Source of the DNA: Micromussa lordhowensis
Lineage: Eukaryota; Cnidaria; Anthozoa; Scleractinia; Lobophylliidae
Direction of reading: 5' to 3'
Length of the DNA: 64,000 nucleotides
Assembly: GCA_964020085.1 (NCBI GenBank)
Contig: OZ026608.1
Coordinates: 17,501,479-17,565,478 of the forward strand
In this document: positions 40,311 through 53,900 of the stretch, piece after piece
Numbering within the stretch: position 1 is the first letter of the stretch
Layout of the letters: each line of letters starts with the position of its first letter
Notes under the pieces: generated by a model
The model's input: only the letters and a program-made list of their open reading frames with translations
Told to the model about the DNA's origin: nothing
The model's database searches: none
Translations under genes and position numbers: made by a program

Positions 40311-42997
40311 TATGCTTCATGACATCTAGGCCAACTCTCCCAGACTATTCTGAGTCCCTCAGATTCACTCACCTGGTCCCTCTTACATGTCACTAAATAT
40401 TCTGGACAGTACCAAGGAAAGTGCATAAAATACACTTTTCAGACATATTTTTGCCAAGTTTTGGTGTTTTTATTTTTTTTGCGGGGGGGGGGGGGGAGGA
40501 TTTTTTATCTTTGACGGATTCTTGTGGTTGAATTGGCGGAGCTCTTTACAAAAATGTACTTTGGCTAGCTAGCTACCTTTTAAAGGGAGAAGGTAACATT
40601 GGTTATCTCCCAGATTTAGATTTCTAAGATCATTTTTAGAGTTCACCCTAATTATTGTAGCGGGACTCCCCTTGGATTATTTCTTGAGTCAATTTGTGTC
40701 CATCTGCAACATGTGCCAATTTGATTGCATTGTTTAATGAAACAATTGGGAGCAGCTGTTGACTCTTGCAGGAAATTTTCTGTGGCCCATTTTCAACAAA
40801 ATGTTTAAATTTTTCAAACTTTCAAACCACTTTAAAGTTGCGTTCTTAAATATCCAGCTGGTATTTGTTTTATTCCATCACAATATATTTAACTTTGGGA
40901 TACATTTTCAATTCCGTATGCCATTTTCATCGGTAGGGTCACATTGATGAGCTTAGACAAAAGACATATTACTTTGTTGGTACACTTGAGGAGTATATGA
41001 GAATTTTTATTTATTTGAGTTTTACTGAAATTACCCCAAATTTCCAGTTATCAGAATGTTATTATATTGGATCAAATGAAATTATCCCCTTTGTTGGTTT
41101 ATTCAAAATGAAAACTGTGATTTTGGTATGACTGCTGGGTCTTATTCAAATAATTTATTATAGTCTACAAGTAATCCAAAGCAAGTGGAAGCACAAGCAA
41201 GCACAAAATTGAGAGGCTTAAAGTGGTACTATGATCAAATTTTTAGCCCGTGTGGGAAAAAAACATCCTTGCAGCTGGTCAATTTGCCCAATGCCCAGCT
41301 CTTAATGAAACCTGTGATTTAGTTATTAAAGAGATGATTAATTAATCTAATGATTAATTAATCTAATCTCCTTTCTGCTTGCTTGCACTAGCTTAGACCT
41401 CATTGTACTATCCAAAAGAGGGACTATTTTATTCAACTTTATTTAGAATCATATTGTACAAATTTTGCTGTGTATGATTAGTATGGTTAATTTCTCAGAG
41501 TTACAAACATTATTTTACACTAATTGTAATCCCTGTAAATAATTTACTGTGTGCTAGTTTTGTGTAAGAAAACAAATTAAGTTATATTTTTATAGCATAT
41601 GAGTTGAATCCTGATTTCTCAAACGCTCCATTTTGGTAACCTATAACTCAAACCAAAAAATCATTTCCCTCCCCGAGGTGAACATTGCAACTTTACCCCC
41701 CATTTCTTGCAAACAATCTGATTTTTCAAACCAATTTACATTTCCTTTGTAGGCTTGAATAATTGGGATTCCACTGTTTTATATATGGCTTGGTATATAT
41801 TGCAAATTATTTGAAAGGAAGATAACTTGCATGAGACTGCATAATTTTTAACTAATAATAATAGGTTATTATAGTATTAAGACGAAATCTGACAGGAAAT
41901 TGAGTAATTTCAATTTTTAATGGACAAAAACCTTGTACCAGAATAATTTTAAGTATATTGCAGTCCTTTTTGTATTTTCTAAAAATTCAAGATAGTTGCC
42001 TGGAATAACACCGAAAATAATTTCCCATGGGAACTAGGGAAAGTAAATGTCAAAGTTCAGACAAATTGTGCAAACACAGGTAAAATTTCATCGTCAGTTC
42101 CATTTTACCAGTACTTTCAAGTGTTTCATATGAACTTCAAAATTGGTTTTTGATATTTGGTGTTGTTAGAAATGATTTTTTTTGAGAAGATATTCAAAAG
42201 AATCGCACAGAAGTTTCTAATACAATGTAAATAATCTTGGTACAAAGTATTTGTCCGCTTGTTACTCGAACTTCTGGAGGATTCCTCCTTAAAGTATTAT
42301 AGTCTTGCAATGTGCTCAGAAGTTTAAAAAACGTTTTTGATACATTGCAGACCTGTGATATTTGGGAACTTGTTGTCATGCAACATTTCTTGCTTAAAAA
42401 TAATTTTAAGAAACAAAGCAAAAAAATATTGTAACTCATTTGTGTGTACTTTAAAAAGCCTCATGCTAGTTCTTATTGACAAGTGAGTTCGGGATAACTA
42501 ACATTGAGTGATTTACAAGCCTAGGAACTTTGGAACTTCCTTAGATTGACATAGTGTTTGTGTGCATTTGGACATGCAGCTTTGAAAGCCTTGGGTATAA
42601 AATGCCGATGTCTTAATGAATTTTATATTTGTTAAGCACTACAAAAATGTATAGAGTCTTAATAATATAACAGATATCATGTAAAGAAATTTTGTTGGAA
42701 ATAGTAGATTTATATACAAGTAGATTTTTATACTAATTAGTCTTATTAATCCTTGTTAGCCAAACTTTTTGAACACAGTATTGGAGGTATTAAAACTTAT
42801 TAAAAACAATATAAGTAAAAACTTGTGAGACAAAAATTTATAAAAAGGATGTAAGCGTTTCTTTCCATCAGATATTTGTAAACTTTTTGTTTCAGCCCTT
42901 TCCATTAAATTATTGTTGTTTCAATTTTCTTTTCATGTCTCATGCCCCATATTTCCCTGGAGATTTCTGTGAATGTCTTTTTAGGATATTCTTCCAT
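40311..42997. other. Intergenic between cystinosin and ARL16, no gene
   Basis: AT-rich. Nothing coding recognised. A short duplicated GATTAATTAATCTAAT lies at 41335-41370. The two flanking genes converge here, so part is 3' UTR. Confidence 0.45.
40483..40496 (+). repeat. Poly-G run (14 G)
   Basis: Homopolymer following a T run; probably part of an old element end. Confidence 0.7.
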
Positions 42998-43168
42998 AGC
43001 CTGTTCCAGGCACTTGGTGCACGAAAAAAAGAGGGCAAGCGAGCGAAAAAACGAGGCTGGACTGAGGTGAGGAACTCCCTTTCCTTTCTTTCCTTAGTCC
43101 TTACTCGTTTCTCTTTTTTGTTTTTTTTTGTTTTGCTCGTCCCCAACTACCAAGAGCCTGGAACAGAC
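42998..43168. repeat. MITE with CTGTTCCAGGC ends
   Basis: CTGTTCCAGGCACTTGGT at 43001-43018 pairs with the reverse complement of ACCAAGAGCCTGGAACAG at 43149-43166 (one mismatch). The interior is A-rich on the left and T-rich on the right, so the whole folds back. Non-coding. Confidence 0.8.
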
Positions 43169-43278
43169 TAATTCTTCCACAAGTTAGACGTTGTTAGATT
43201 ACTAAGGCAATATACACAAGCTTGATTTTATTGTTAATGGATTTACAATTTTCAGTGTTGTTGCTTTTTAACATCAAA

Positions 43279-43905
43279 TACAGTCTCGCCTTATTGAATT
43301 AAAAAAATATTGTATTAGGCTCATACGCACACTCACAAATAAGGTGCTTTGGGACCTCATTAATACAGTCACTAACGGGCCATTAAAAATTTGGTGGTAT
43401 TAATGAGGTGGCCACATTAATGGGGTAGGGTCAAATTTCATGACCAGGCTATGTTCATTGATGTCTTGACAGACATATCACAATTATTGCACTTCTAATC
43501 AACAGTTCTTTAATAAGCATCTGGAATGCAGATGTAATTTTCGAAATATTGAAACTTCAGTCAGTACGTAATGAACAATGGAAAGATGAACATAACTGGT
43601 TTGAGTGGCTGTGTAGAAGGGGTGAATCATAGAGGCAGTGGTGGATCTAGGGGAGGGGCCGGAGGGTGTGCCCCCCCCCCTTATTTGGGTAAAAAAAGAA
43701 GAAATGACTGAAGGGAAAATAGCCGCCATGGCAAGTAAATCAAGACCGGGCCCCCCCTTAGCTCAAGGTCTGGATCCACCACTGTAATTATACAGGTTGG
43801 GAGTTCAGAATGTGGCTGTTGTCTTATAAGAAATTGTATGGGTGTTTCACCAGGAAAAAGTATCTTTAATAACAAGGTGACCATATTAACGAGGTGACTG
43901 TAAGG
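43279..43905. mobile_element. Possible pogo-like element containing an inner MITE
   Basis: GGTGGTATTAATGAGGTGGCCACATTAATGGGGT (about 43393-43426) and ACAAGGTGACCATATTAACGAGGTGACTGTA (about 43873-43903) are the sort of end found on pogo/Tigger derivatives (TACAGT-ACCTCGTTAAT). A second, clear inverted repeat (CAGTGGTGGATC at 43636 and GATCCACCACTG at 43773) encloses a C/G-rich MITE inside it. The outer element is degenerate and its limits are approximate. Confidence 0.45.
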
Positions 43906-44253
43906 CGTGTTTCCGCTGTATTTAATCATTATTTTTTGAGTGCTAAGTTGAAGAAAATTAGTACATCTTGTAGGCTTTGTGTGTTCTGGTGTATTCTAAA
44001 CAATGAGTGGCAAATGTACCTAGAAAATGATAGCTATCAGAAAATTTTGATCTAATCTTTAAATCTCGGAATCGTTTTGTGATGTCACAAAGTCTTGTTT
44101 TAGCACGTCTAGAATCTAGAAGTCTAGAATCATTTGAGGCACAATCATCGGATTATCCAACAAGGACCACCACAATTTGTGAGTCTAAGATTTGTAAGCA
44201 TTTCTAAACCCACTATACACCTCAGAATTATGAAGAAGCACTCATTGGAAATT

Positions 44254-44492
44254 CCAGAAAATAACCATACCTCCCCCCATGGAAGGGATTTTTTCTAAGA
44301 TCCCCCCACCCCTCAGGAAATTCTAATCCCTCCTGTGTGGGGAGTATGGGTACTGTGTAGTTCCAGAAAATATCCATACTGGGTGGTGGTTTGTGTAAGA
44401 CCAAAAAATTTAATGACATCTGTGGAATTTCCAGAGTGGTGGGGTGGTCTTAGAAAAATCCCTTCCATGGGGGAGGTATGGAAATAACTGCC
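44254..44492. repeat. Inverted-repeat element (CCATACCTCCCCCCATGGAAG ends)
   Basis: AACCATACCTCCCCCCATGG-AAGGGATTTTTTCTAAG near 44266 is the reverse complement, with few differences, of CTTAGAAAAATCCCTTCCATGGGGGAGGTATGG near 44449-44481. Same family as 61452-61982. Confidence 0.75.
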
Positions 44493-44757
44493 CATTTTAA
44501 AGAACATACATGCCTAATCTGATAACTCTATCACTTAAAACCCAATGAACAATTGAATTTCACCCTGCCAAACATCTTATTTCTGATGATACCAGAAAAT
44601 TCATGCCCCAAAAACAAACAAGACAAAATGGTTCAAAATCTACCAATCACAGGTATCATTCAGCACTTCTAAAACTTTTTAAATTTTTGAGAAAAACATC
44701 AACATCAATTTACAAATATGAGATTGAAAATAATTTTTTCACAGGTGGTTTTTCTCT

Positions 44758-45321
44758 TCATTTTGCTAAGGACGACACAAAGCATTTATCCTGAAGCCAT
44801 TTTAAAATTCGATCTAAGCCTGTCCCCTCACGAAAACTGCATTCTAAAACTGTAATGTCTTGTTTAGCGTTAGCTAGAACCTCTCGAAGCCTTATTATAG
44901 CGCTAATTTCGCTCATGCTCATACGGTCTGGTGAATCGATCTTGTTGAAAATTAAAAGAACCGCCATTTCTTGGGTTTGTTTTGAAGACAGTACTTCCAA
45001 CAGCTGTATGCAAGCTGAAGCAATTTGAGTCTGGTTAGCCATGTCCATAACATACACTAAACAGGCCGCTTCTTTAAAGTAGTTGTTCCAAATTGGTGCC
45101 ATTGCTCCACCAAGTTCCCTGAAAGTGTATTTCTTTCTGTGGTGTGTCACTGTGACAAGATTGACGCCTATCGTCGGGATTGTCGACGGTGCTTCTCCAA
45201 GTTCTTGTTTTTGTTGTGCTTGAGCTAAATTCTGTTGTGCGGTCAGTGTTTGAAGCCTCTTCAGCATGACGGTCTTTCCAACCCCTTCTGGCCCCAAAAC
45301 CAACAGCTGTACTTCGGCCAT
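44758..45321 (-). CDS. ARL16: ADP-ribosylation factor-like protein 16
   Basis: Intronless, 187 aa from ATGGCCGAAG at 45321. An in-frame upstream ATG at 45366 would add 15 residues but has a poorer context. P-loop GPEGVGKT (residues 8-15). Switch I lies around TIPTIGVNLV. In place of the DxxG motif it has RELGGAMAPIW, and it has NKID for guanine specificity. The combination RELGG and G-M-PIW, together with IIRLREVLANAKQ and REGTGLDRILKWLQ, is characteristic of ARL16 rather than other ARF family members. There is no N-terminal myristoylation glycine. In vertebrates ARL16 acts in cilium and Golgi-to-cilium traffic and as a regulator of RIG-I. It stands head to head with the sorting nexin. Confidence 0.92.
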   Translation of the reverse strand: MAEVQLLVLGPEGVGKTVMLKRLQTLTAQQNLAQAQQKQELGEAPSTIPTIGVNLVTVTHHRKKYTFRELGGAMAPIWNNYFKEAACLVYVMDMANQTQIASACIQLLEVLSSKQTQEMAVLLIFNKIDSPDRMSMSEISAIIRLREVLANAKQDITVLECSFREGTGLDRILKWLQDKCFVSSLAK

Positions 45322-45482
45322 CAAGACAAGAAATCTGAAATTACACAGAGACGAAAAACGGGACAAAATGGCGGAAGCAAAATATGTTGTTTTTAATTAG
45401 GGTATCCGGTAACTTTCGGAAACTTCGTCGCCCTCCGAATGTTTCCGAACGTGGAACGACTGTTTTGATCACGATATTCAAT
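45322..45482. promoter_or_regulatory. Divergent promoter region ARL16/SNX
   Basis: 161 bp between the two start codons. It must hold both transcription starts. It contains CCGAACGTGGAACGACTG and several CG dinucleotides in an otherwise AT-rich area. No TATA box seen. Confidence 0.65.
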
Positions 45483-48400
45483 ATGGCGGACGACATCGAT
45501 GCTTTCAATCCCTTTGAGAACGAAAATGGTGATGATGCAGGCGAAGAAGACGCCATTTTACCACACGTAAGTTCATTAAAATAAGAAGTGTTTTACTGTT
45601 CACCATTAGCGAATGCGTAATTCGTGGTCGTCCACTTTTGCCCGCATAAACAGCTTTGATCATGAAATCTTATCCTGTTTTGATCTCGTCTCGTTTTGTT
45701 GAACATTATACGCTTTACTAAAGCAAACATTTTTTGTTCAAAGAAAGAAGCTCATTTGAAATAAATATCATACAGCAAAGATAGCTGTTACAGTTAGAGC
45801 TGCAATCTTGTTGAGCAGATAGTCACTAATGATTAAGTTTAATTTCATTGATTTTATGATTTTAGTATTCAAGTGTAAGTAAATGGGCTTTTAAAAGGCG
45901 TTAATAATACAAGTGTGTCGATGTTAATTCTATAAAGATTTAGGATCTTTTCGTATTGCTTTAAATAGAGTGCAACAGTTTTAAAGTAAGCTTAAATTTA
46001 ACATCAGTGTTGTTCTACATTGCACACAGACCAATTGAGCATAACCTAATATCCCAGGGGTAATATTCCAGGGATAATATCCCAGGGGTATTCATCAAGG
46101 GGTATGGTAGGATCAGGGTGTCCTATGCCTCATGTTTGTTATTTATAGGACCTGGGGTCCGTTTTTTGAAAGCCCTGGAATTTTTTCAGGCCGCTCAGGC
46201 CTCCTCCTCCATTGGATAATTTTGGGACAAACTCTCTTCCTTTTACCCTCTGATGTCCATCTGAGAGCAACTTTCAAGATGGTAGTGATTTATCTATGGA
46301 GCATGTGACCAATGCAATGCCATTGTCATCATACTTTCCTTTAAAAATTTTTAGTTTTTGAGGTATCCCTCCCATGGAATTCCCAATAACCCTCCTTAAG
46401 GTGGGTATGGAGAATATCTAAAACACTATTTGTGATGTGTACCCTATTTCTTTGGAGGTGCGTTGGCCTAATGATAGGCACGCTGGACTCCAGATTGAGT
46501 GGTCCAGGTGTTAGCCCAGGCTGGAGTTATTGGGAAAGACACTTGGCGTAACTCCTGTAGTTTCTCTCACTATCTACAATCTACAATTTTATTCCGACCA
46601 AGATTATAATCTTGGGCAATTTAAATGAAAGATTAAGATCACCCCTGGACCCCCATTTCAATGATGGAAAAAAATGGCACATTTTGGACTTAATGCAAGT
46701 TCACCATTGATTCGGGGGGAGGGGTGGTTTCATATTTCTTATTTTATTTTAATCAAGATTGTAGGATTATAAATGGATACCAGTAATTGTTAGGGCAACC
46801 TGATAGAGTGCTGTGAGTTTAACCGGTAATGGACTCGAGTCTCATCTAGAAGGAAAAAATACTATGAACCAATTGGGCTTGAACGGCTCTACATTTACCC
46901 TGTTTCAGACATGAATCGTTGTTTGATTACTGTTTACCAGTATAATTATAATAAACATTAGAACTCCTAGAGACACACACAGAAAGTTTTCTTTTGGTTT
47001 TAGAGAACAATTTTTTAGTCAATGTAAATTGTGTTTGCTTATGTGATCAGCTGGTGCTTGTTTTATGCTTCTATAGTCAGAATAATAGAAGTACATCTTT
47101 TAGAAAGCTCAATCTTACATGGAGCTGTCTAACATTATATTTTAGAGTTCTCAAAGAACAGATGATTTAGATGGTTCCATTGATCTTGATGCATCTGCAT
47201 TAGAGAAAGATACGCCATTTTTGGAGTCTTTCAAGTCTGGAGGATATCACAGTTTTTCTCAAGTAAAGGATTTACATGTGTCTGTTGATGATCCAGAGAA
47301 GCACGTGGGGGGATATGTTAGTTACAATGTCATAACTAAGGTAGGTATTGGAATTAAGCATTAGAGGTAAAAGCTATTTTCTGATTTACGAGTGAATCAA
47401 TCGATCAATGAATCAGTGAGTCAGTACGTCAGTGAGTCAGTCACTGAGTCTGTCAGTCAGTCTGTTAGTCAGTCAGTCAGTCAGTCAGTCAGTCATTCAG
47501 TCAGTCAGTCAGTCAGTCAATCAGTCAGTCAGTCAATCAATTAAGCAAGCAATCAAGCAAGGAAATACAAAGAGTCATCAGTCAGTCAGCCGGCCAACCG
47601 GCCAGCCAGTGGTTTGATAGGTTGGTGGGTCAGCTAGTTAGTCTACTGAACCAAACAAGCAGTCGGATGATCAGTCCGTCTTTCAGTCAGATCTGGACTT
47701 AAGGAAAAAAACAAGTTACTGCCCAAACACAAAAAATCCCTTTGATTTAGAAAATTTGACTTCCACAATTTCTGGAATTTTAGGTATAATAGAAAGTGCT
47801 ATGATTCATTGTGTTCAACTGTATTGACGTACCCACTGTTATCTTGTCTTAGACTACAAGAGGACAATTTGATCATCCAGAGTACAGTGTTAGAAGAAGA
47901 TATCAAGACTTCCTGTGGCTCAGACACAGATTACAAGAGAGTTATCCTACTCACATTATTCCTGTAAGTATTATTTAGCTTAACATTGTTTGTCGTATAG
48001 TCCTCATTCATAAGGTAATTCTTCTCAAGTTATTTTTAGATGTGGTAACCGCTTCTCACTTGGAAAATGTACCAAGTGCGTTGCATCGATGTTCTCATAG
48101 AGGATGAAAAATGAAATTTTGTCATTTAGCAAACGTGTAGCCTTCAGTGTTTTGAAGGAATTGCATGAAATTTTGAAGACCTTGTTTCACGACATTTCCA
48201 AACAAGGAGAAGAGAGTTGAAAATATCACCCGCAGCTGAGTACTTTTGACAAACTTCGAGGTGTTTGGAAATGTTGTCAAACACTATCTTGGGTGTTTGA
48301 CATATCTTCTAAACCAAAACTAAAACTAAGGAGAAATAAAATCATAAAAATCTATGCTAATTAGGAAGAGATATCCAAACACCATCATGTTTGAGAACAT

Positions 48401-50873
48401 TACATAAAATAATTTGGTTTTATCAACTGGGTTGATAAAGTGAATTGTCCACCATAAAGAGATTTGGAAGCTGACATTTCGAGCGTTAGCCCTTCGTCAC
48501 GCTCCAACGAAGGGCTAACGCTCAAAACGTCAGCTTCCGAATCTCTTTACGGTGGACAATTCACATTATCAACCCAGTTGATAAAACCAAATTATCTTGT
48601 AATACTCCCACCGACATGCTCCGACGAAGGGCTAACGCTCGAAACATCAGCTTCCGAATCTCTTTACGGTAGACAATTCACATTATCAACCCAATTGATA
48701 AACCAAATTATCTTGTAATACTCCCACCAATGCAGCACCACAGTTTCTTTAGAAACTTGCCTTTCCCCCTTTATTACATAAAATAGTCCCTTACGTAAAA
48801 ATCATCTGAATGTCCATCTGTTGTTATTTTAGCTGCTTTTGTTAAACTTGTGTATTACTGGCTATTAATATATTTTATTTCTTTTCCTTTAGCCTCTCCC
48901 AGAGAAGCACTCATTCACTAAGCACTTTGATCGATTTTCCACGGAATTCTTGAAGTCACGTCAAATTGCACTCAACAAGTTTGTCAGTAGAATAGCAGAC
49001 CATCCAGTGATGTCTTTCAATGACAATTTCCACGTCTTTCTTACTGCCAAGACATGGGTAAGTTTAGTTTATTTCTTATCAGCTTGATTGACTGATAACA
49101 CTGAAAAGATAAGTAAGGCAGATTAGTCAATTGAAATTTCCTCATACAACTTGTAGGGGTGGATTCAGAATTTAGTAAAGGGGGGAGTTCATTAGGTGCA
49201 GTGAGCCTCCTTAGGGATTCTGGAGGCGATTCTAGAAAGCAAGGGTAAAGAGCAAAGGATATGAGGATAATCAGCAGGGCTCAATAAAAGGGGAAGTGAC
49301 TTTTCACTCTCACTTGCCCGCTGGGCAAGGGCCCAGCAAGTTTTCTGCCAACTAAAACAAGACTTGCCCAGGACAAGCAAAATTTGAGATCTCCTTGTCC
49401 AAAGGGCAAGCTGGAATTTAAGTTTTTGTCCCGCCCTGGGAGCATTATAACCCCCTCAACCCCCCTTGATCTGGGATTGATTTGGCCTCTGTCAGAAACT
49501 AGGCTGCATACTAGCTGTTCCTTTTATTTATTTTTACTTTGGTCAACTGAACTTTAGGAATTAACCTCCGTTAAGAAACAGAGCCCTGGTTTAATGAGCA
49601 GAATGAGTGACTCTATGCGGAACATGGCATCTTCGTGGATGCTGAAAAGCAGAGAGCCTGAATTTCAAGAAATGGCTGAGTACACTAAGACTTTTAGAGA
49701 AAAGATGTTGGCTTTAGAGGCTGTTACCGACAAAATTGCAAAGGATAGATTTGGTGAGCATGCTGTAATTTTGCTCTTCATATATTAGACTAGCACGTGA
49801 AGTTAAAAGAGTTTTACGAAATTCTTGGTAATCTGTCTGCCTAGAATTAAACACAAATTGGGCAAACATTTTTGAAACTGTTCTTTGAAGAATAAAATAT
49901 AAGGGGGCAGTGTGGCCAGGTGGTTAGGGCACTGGACTTGAATTGCAGTAAATGTCCTACTCTAGCCACTATCTGGTGTTTTCCCCTAGTCCCGAGTTTA
50001 ACTCCTTGGCCATGCTTGTAAATAGCGAACTGGTTTGACTCCTGTCAGTTGGGATTTTTAACTTTGTTATATTCATTTACATTGTATTTGTTTCGTCATT
50101 TGTTTTCATTGGACTTGAAAAGCCCCATTGGGAAGTGGTCAATTAATTAATTTAATTAATTCTATTGTACAAGCTTCTAAATGATTATGACCCTGCCCTT
50201 CATTTTTGGACAAATCTATGATTTACAGTATTAATTGCAATTATTGCAGATCTTCTTGAAGTGTACAAAGAGTACATACCAATCTTCAACCTGTGGGCAG
50301 ATGCTGAGTCCAAGCTTGCTGATCCATTACATGCCATGGCGAATGCGTTTGACAAGAGCAGCTCTGCTCTTAAAACACTGGTGAGGTTTGCCATGTAATA
50401 ACAAAGTACTAAGCAAATAAGATAATTTGGTTTTATCAACTCATTTGATAATGTGAAGTGGCCACCGTAAAGAGATTCGAAAGCTGGCATTTCGAACGTT
50501 AGCCCTTCGTCGGAGCGAATCACTCTGAAGAAGGGCTAACACTCGAAACGTCAGCTTTTGAATCTCTTTACAGTGGCAAATTCACATTATCAACTTAGCT
50601 GATAAAACCAAATTATCTTGTAATACTCCCCACCGATGCAATTGCAGTTTCTTTAGAAACTTACCCACTTTACTAAGCAAATCTAGACGACTTGACCAAA
50701 TGCATTGGTCAGTTATATAGACATGCAGGGATTTTTAGAAACATGAGAGAAGCATGCAGTTTGTTAAATTTAGTATTTAAATTAGTTAATTTAATTTTTT
50801 TTGAGGGCCTCACTGAAAACTGCTATCAATGGCGAGTTGGGTTCCTTTGTTAAATGTTATCATTATTATTAAA

Positions 50874-50947
<74 letters not shown>

Positions 50948-53900
50948 GCTTTTCCTAGCTTTGTTCTGACACTTAATTGAGTGTCCCTAAAAATTTTCAA
51001 TCTCATTCATATATAAAACAAACACAAAGAAAGTATCATATTTTGCGCTTAATCGTATGTGTGATTAAACAATCCTCCTTGGGAAAAAAATGCTGGCTGA
51101 ACATTTTACAAGAATACCCTGTGAGCGTTATAAAGCCCATAAAGTACAGGGAAAACCATATTTTGGAGTAGTCGTCCTTTTGCAAATAATGTTGTGTACG
51201 CCAGGTTTGAAGGTCTTATAACTTTTCTATACGTTTTTATGAATGTCGTTAAAGTTTTTGTGTGTTAAGAACTATGGGTAAATGTACCAGTCACCAGATT
51301 GGACTCACACTATGCGGTTGTCTGATTTTGCTAATCACTTGTAGGATTACAGACAGAAGTGGGCTCCACTCAGTCCTATTACCATTATCACTGGTAATGA
51401 CAATCATATCATATGCAGTTAAAGATAACTTTTTAACCAATAACTTTGTTTGTCCACAGTTAAAGGCACAAGATCCAAGATTCATGGAGCCCATTCACGA
51501 GTATGTGTTGTACACAGATGCTATTAAGGTATGCAGTCAAAACTTAGTATCAATTACAGAGCTTTTTAACATCGACACGTTACTCTAAGATTGAAAACTA
51601 ACTTCTTCTTTTTAACTACAAACAGGGCACCCTTAAACACCGGGACACCATTCACATGGAGTATGAAGTAACTTTAGAGGAGCTTTCCAGAAAAAAGGCT
51701 GAAAAAGAAGAGGTACAAAGTCAAAGAAATACACCTAGTCTCTTCACTATGCCTTAGATCTCAACAGATATGTTAGGTTCAGAGGTTGGGAGAGGTGATT
51801 TAGTTTCATTAATGCATTGCAGTTCGAAAATTTTTATGATCTTGCCCATTTTGATGGCGTGTTTATTTTCTTCAGCTGGAGAAAGGAACTGGTGGTGGTC
51901 GTAGCTTTGGATTTTTCAATAAAGACCCTGAACAAGCCAAAGAAGAAAAGCGAGGAAGAGTTGATTCAAATATTGAAGAGGTTAGTAAAAGTGCTGGCCT
52001 CATGGTTAGTGCGCTCATCTCAGGATTGAGCGGCCCAGGTTCGAGCCCTGGCTGGGGACATCGTGCTGTGTTCTTGGGCATGACACTTACTCTCACAGTG
52101 CCTCTCTCCACCCAAGTGTATAATTGGGTACCAGCGAATTTAACGCTGGGGGTAACCCTGCAATGTACTAGTATCTAATTAATCTAGGGGGAGTAGAAAT
52201 ATTCCTAGTCGCTTCATGCTACTGAAACTGGGATGAGCTCCGGCCTGATGGGCCACTTGGCTCCTACGAAGACTTTACCTTTACCTTCTAGCAAAATTTG
52301 GGCCTCCGTTTCTTTTAGTCACGTGGTCGGCGAATCTTAACGAGATTTTAAAACGAGCAGCACTTGGGGAGGAGAATGAAGTTGTTCCTATCCGTCACGA
52401 GTTAGGCTTCGTCCACACCATGCCGCAGAAATTTGAAAACGCAGCTTTATTTCTTCGGTTTGGCCTACCGTCCACACTAATCCGTCACGAAAACGGAGCT
52501 TTTCGAAAACGCTCTTCACACCGGAGGAATTTGACAACGCCGGCTTTGCGTTTTAGTGTGGACGGAAAAAGTTTTGACAACGGAGCTATTCGAAGACGAT
52601 GATAATGTGATTACCTGGCGTAGTGTGGACGGAAAGCACTTGATGGACTTTCAGAGTGAAAACGCTGTTATTAAATTTCTTTGGCGTGGTGTGGTCGGGG
52701 CGTTAGATAGCTGATAAACAAGCCGAAAAATTCCATCCTGATGATGTATCACTACAAGAGTCCTTGATCGGTTGTTTCTTGCGCGCAAAAATTCAAGATC
52801 AACCAACAACCAATCAGATGCATTGCACGGATCGATGTAGACCTACGTCATCAGTAAGGAATTTTTCGGGTCCAGTCTCTCTCGCCGCGTAAAGAGCAGC
52901 AATGCCAGTCCTCACAGTTACTAATTCAAATTTTCTTGAACTCATTATGTTTGTGCTAGCTTTCAAAGCTTGCCGAGTCAGGAAGTGATCGACTGGAGTG
53001 TGCAAACGTTGATCTGAAAGCAGATATTGAACGATGGCACAAGAACAAGAGAACAGACTTTAGGGAGCTCTTTGAAGAATACTCTGAAAGACATGTTAAC
53101 TATTATGAAGAGGTGAGTCTTATTTGATTATTGTAAATCATAAATTATTATAAATCGTTATAAACTATACATTACAATAAATTGTAAATCATTTTAAGTT
53201 ATAAATTATTTGATTTTATTGTATTTTATTTTCTATCGACACGCAAAATATATCCTTAACAAAATCTCTGCCGTGGGTGTGTTCTTAACAGATTCCAAAA
53301 CTTTCGCTAATTTCAACCTCTATGTTTAAAAAAAAAATAGTTATGAACAAACTGAGTGTAAGGGAAAGAGTATCGGCGAGTGTAGCGAGCGCTGGAGCGT
53401 TGATTTGAAAACTGGAGGTCCCTGATTCAAATCCTACACCCTGACGCTATCTGGATTTGGACCGCGTTGTGTACAAAATGATAGCCAACTGGTCAGCCTC
53501 CCACCAGTTGGGATTCTTAATAGTTTATGTTGTATTTGAAATATTTATTTATTTATTTATTTACAATGTCCCCAATTTTTTTTCAATCGTGAAAAATCAT
53601 CGCTTTCAGTTCGTTGGTTGATTAGCTTTTTCAAATGACATCAAACGCGGACATCCAGCTCTGTAGCCAGAAAAAAGTTATAACTGAGGCAGCGTCCATG
53701 ATTAAATTCTCTTCCCAGGTATTTAGCAGTGTTTTCCTTTCCCCTTCAAAAAGAAAACAAAAGAAATGACAGGGGCAAGTGGCTCTGTAAGTCTCATTCT
53801 GGCTGCGGTCCTGACATCAAATTCGGCGTTATTATCGCGTTATGTCTTCAAATTTAAGTTCGTTCACTTATGCGTTTTCCCCGTTTCATTAGCTTATTTA

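Noticed and set aside
47395..47617. Small Ser/Gln-rich ORF
   Set aside because: It is translation of the AGTC microsatellite in an intron.
47395..48730. CRISPR-like array of repeats
   Set aside because: The repeats are a microsatellite and palindromic mobile repeats in a eukaryotic intron; there are no regular unique spacers.
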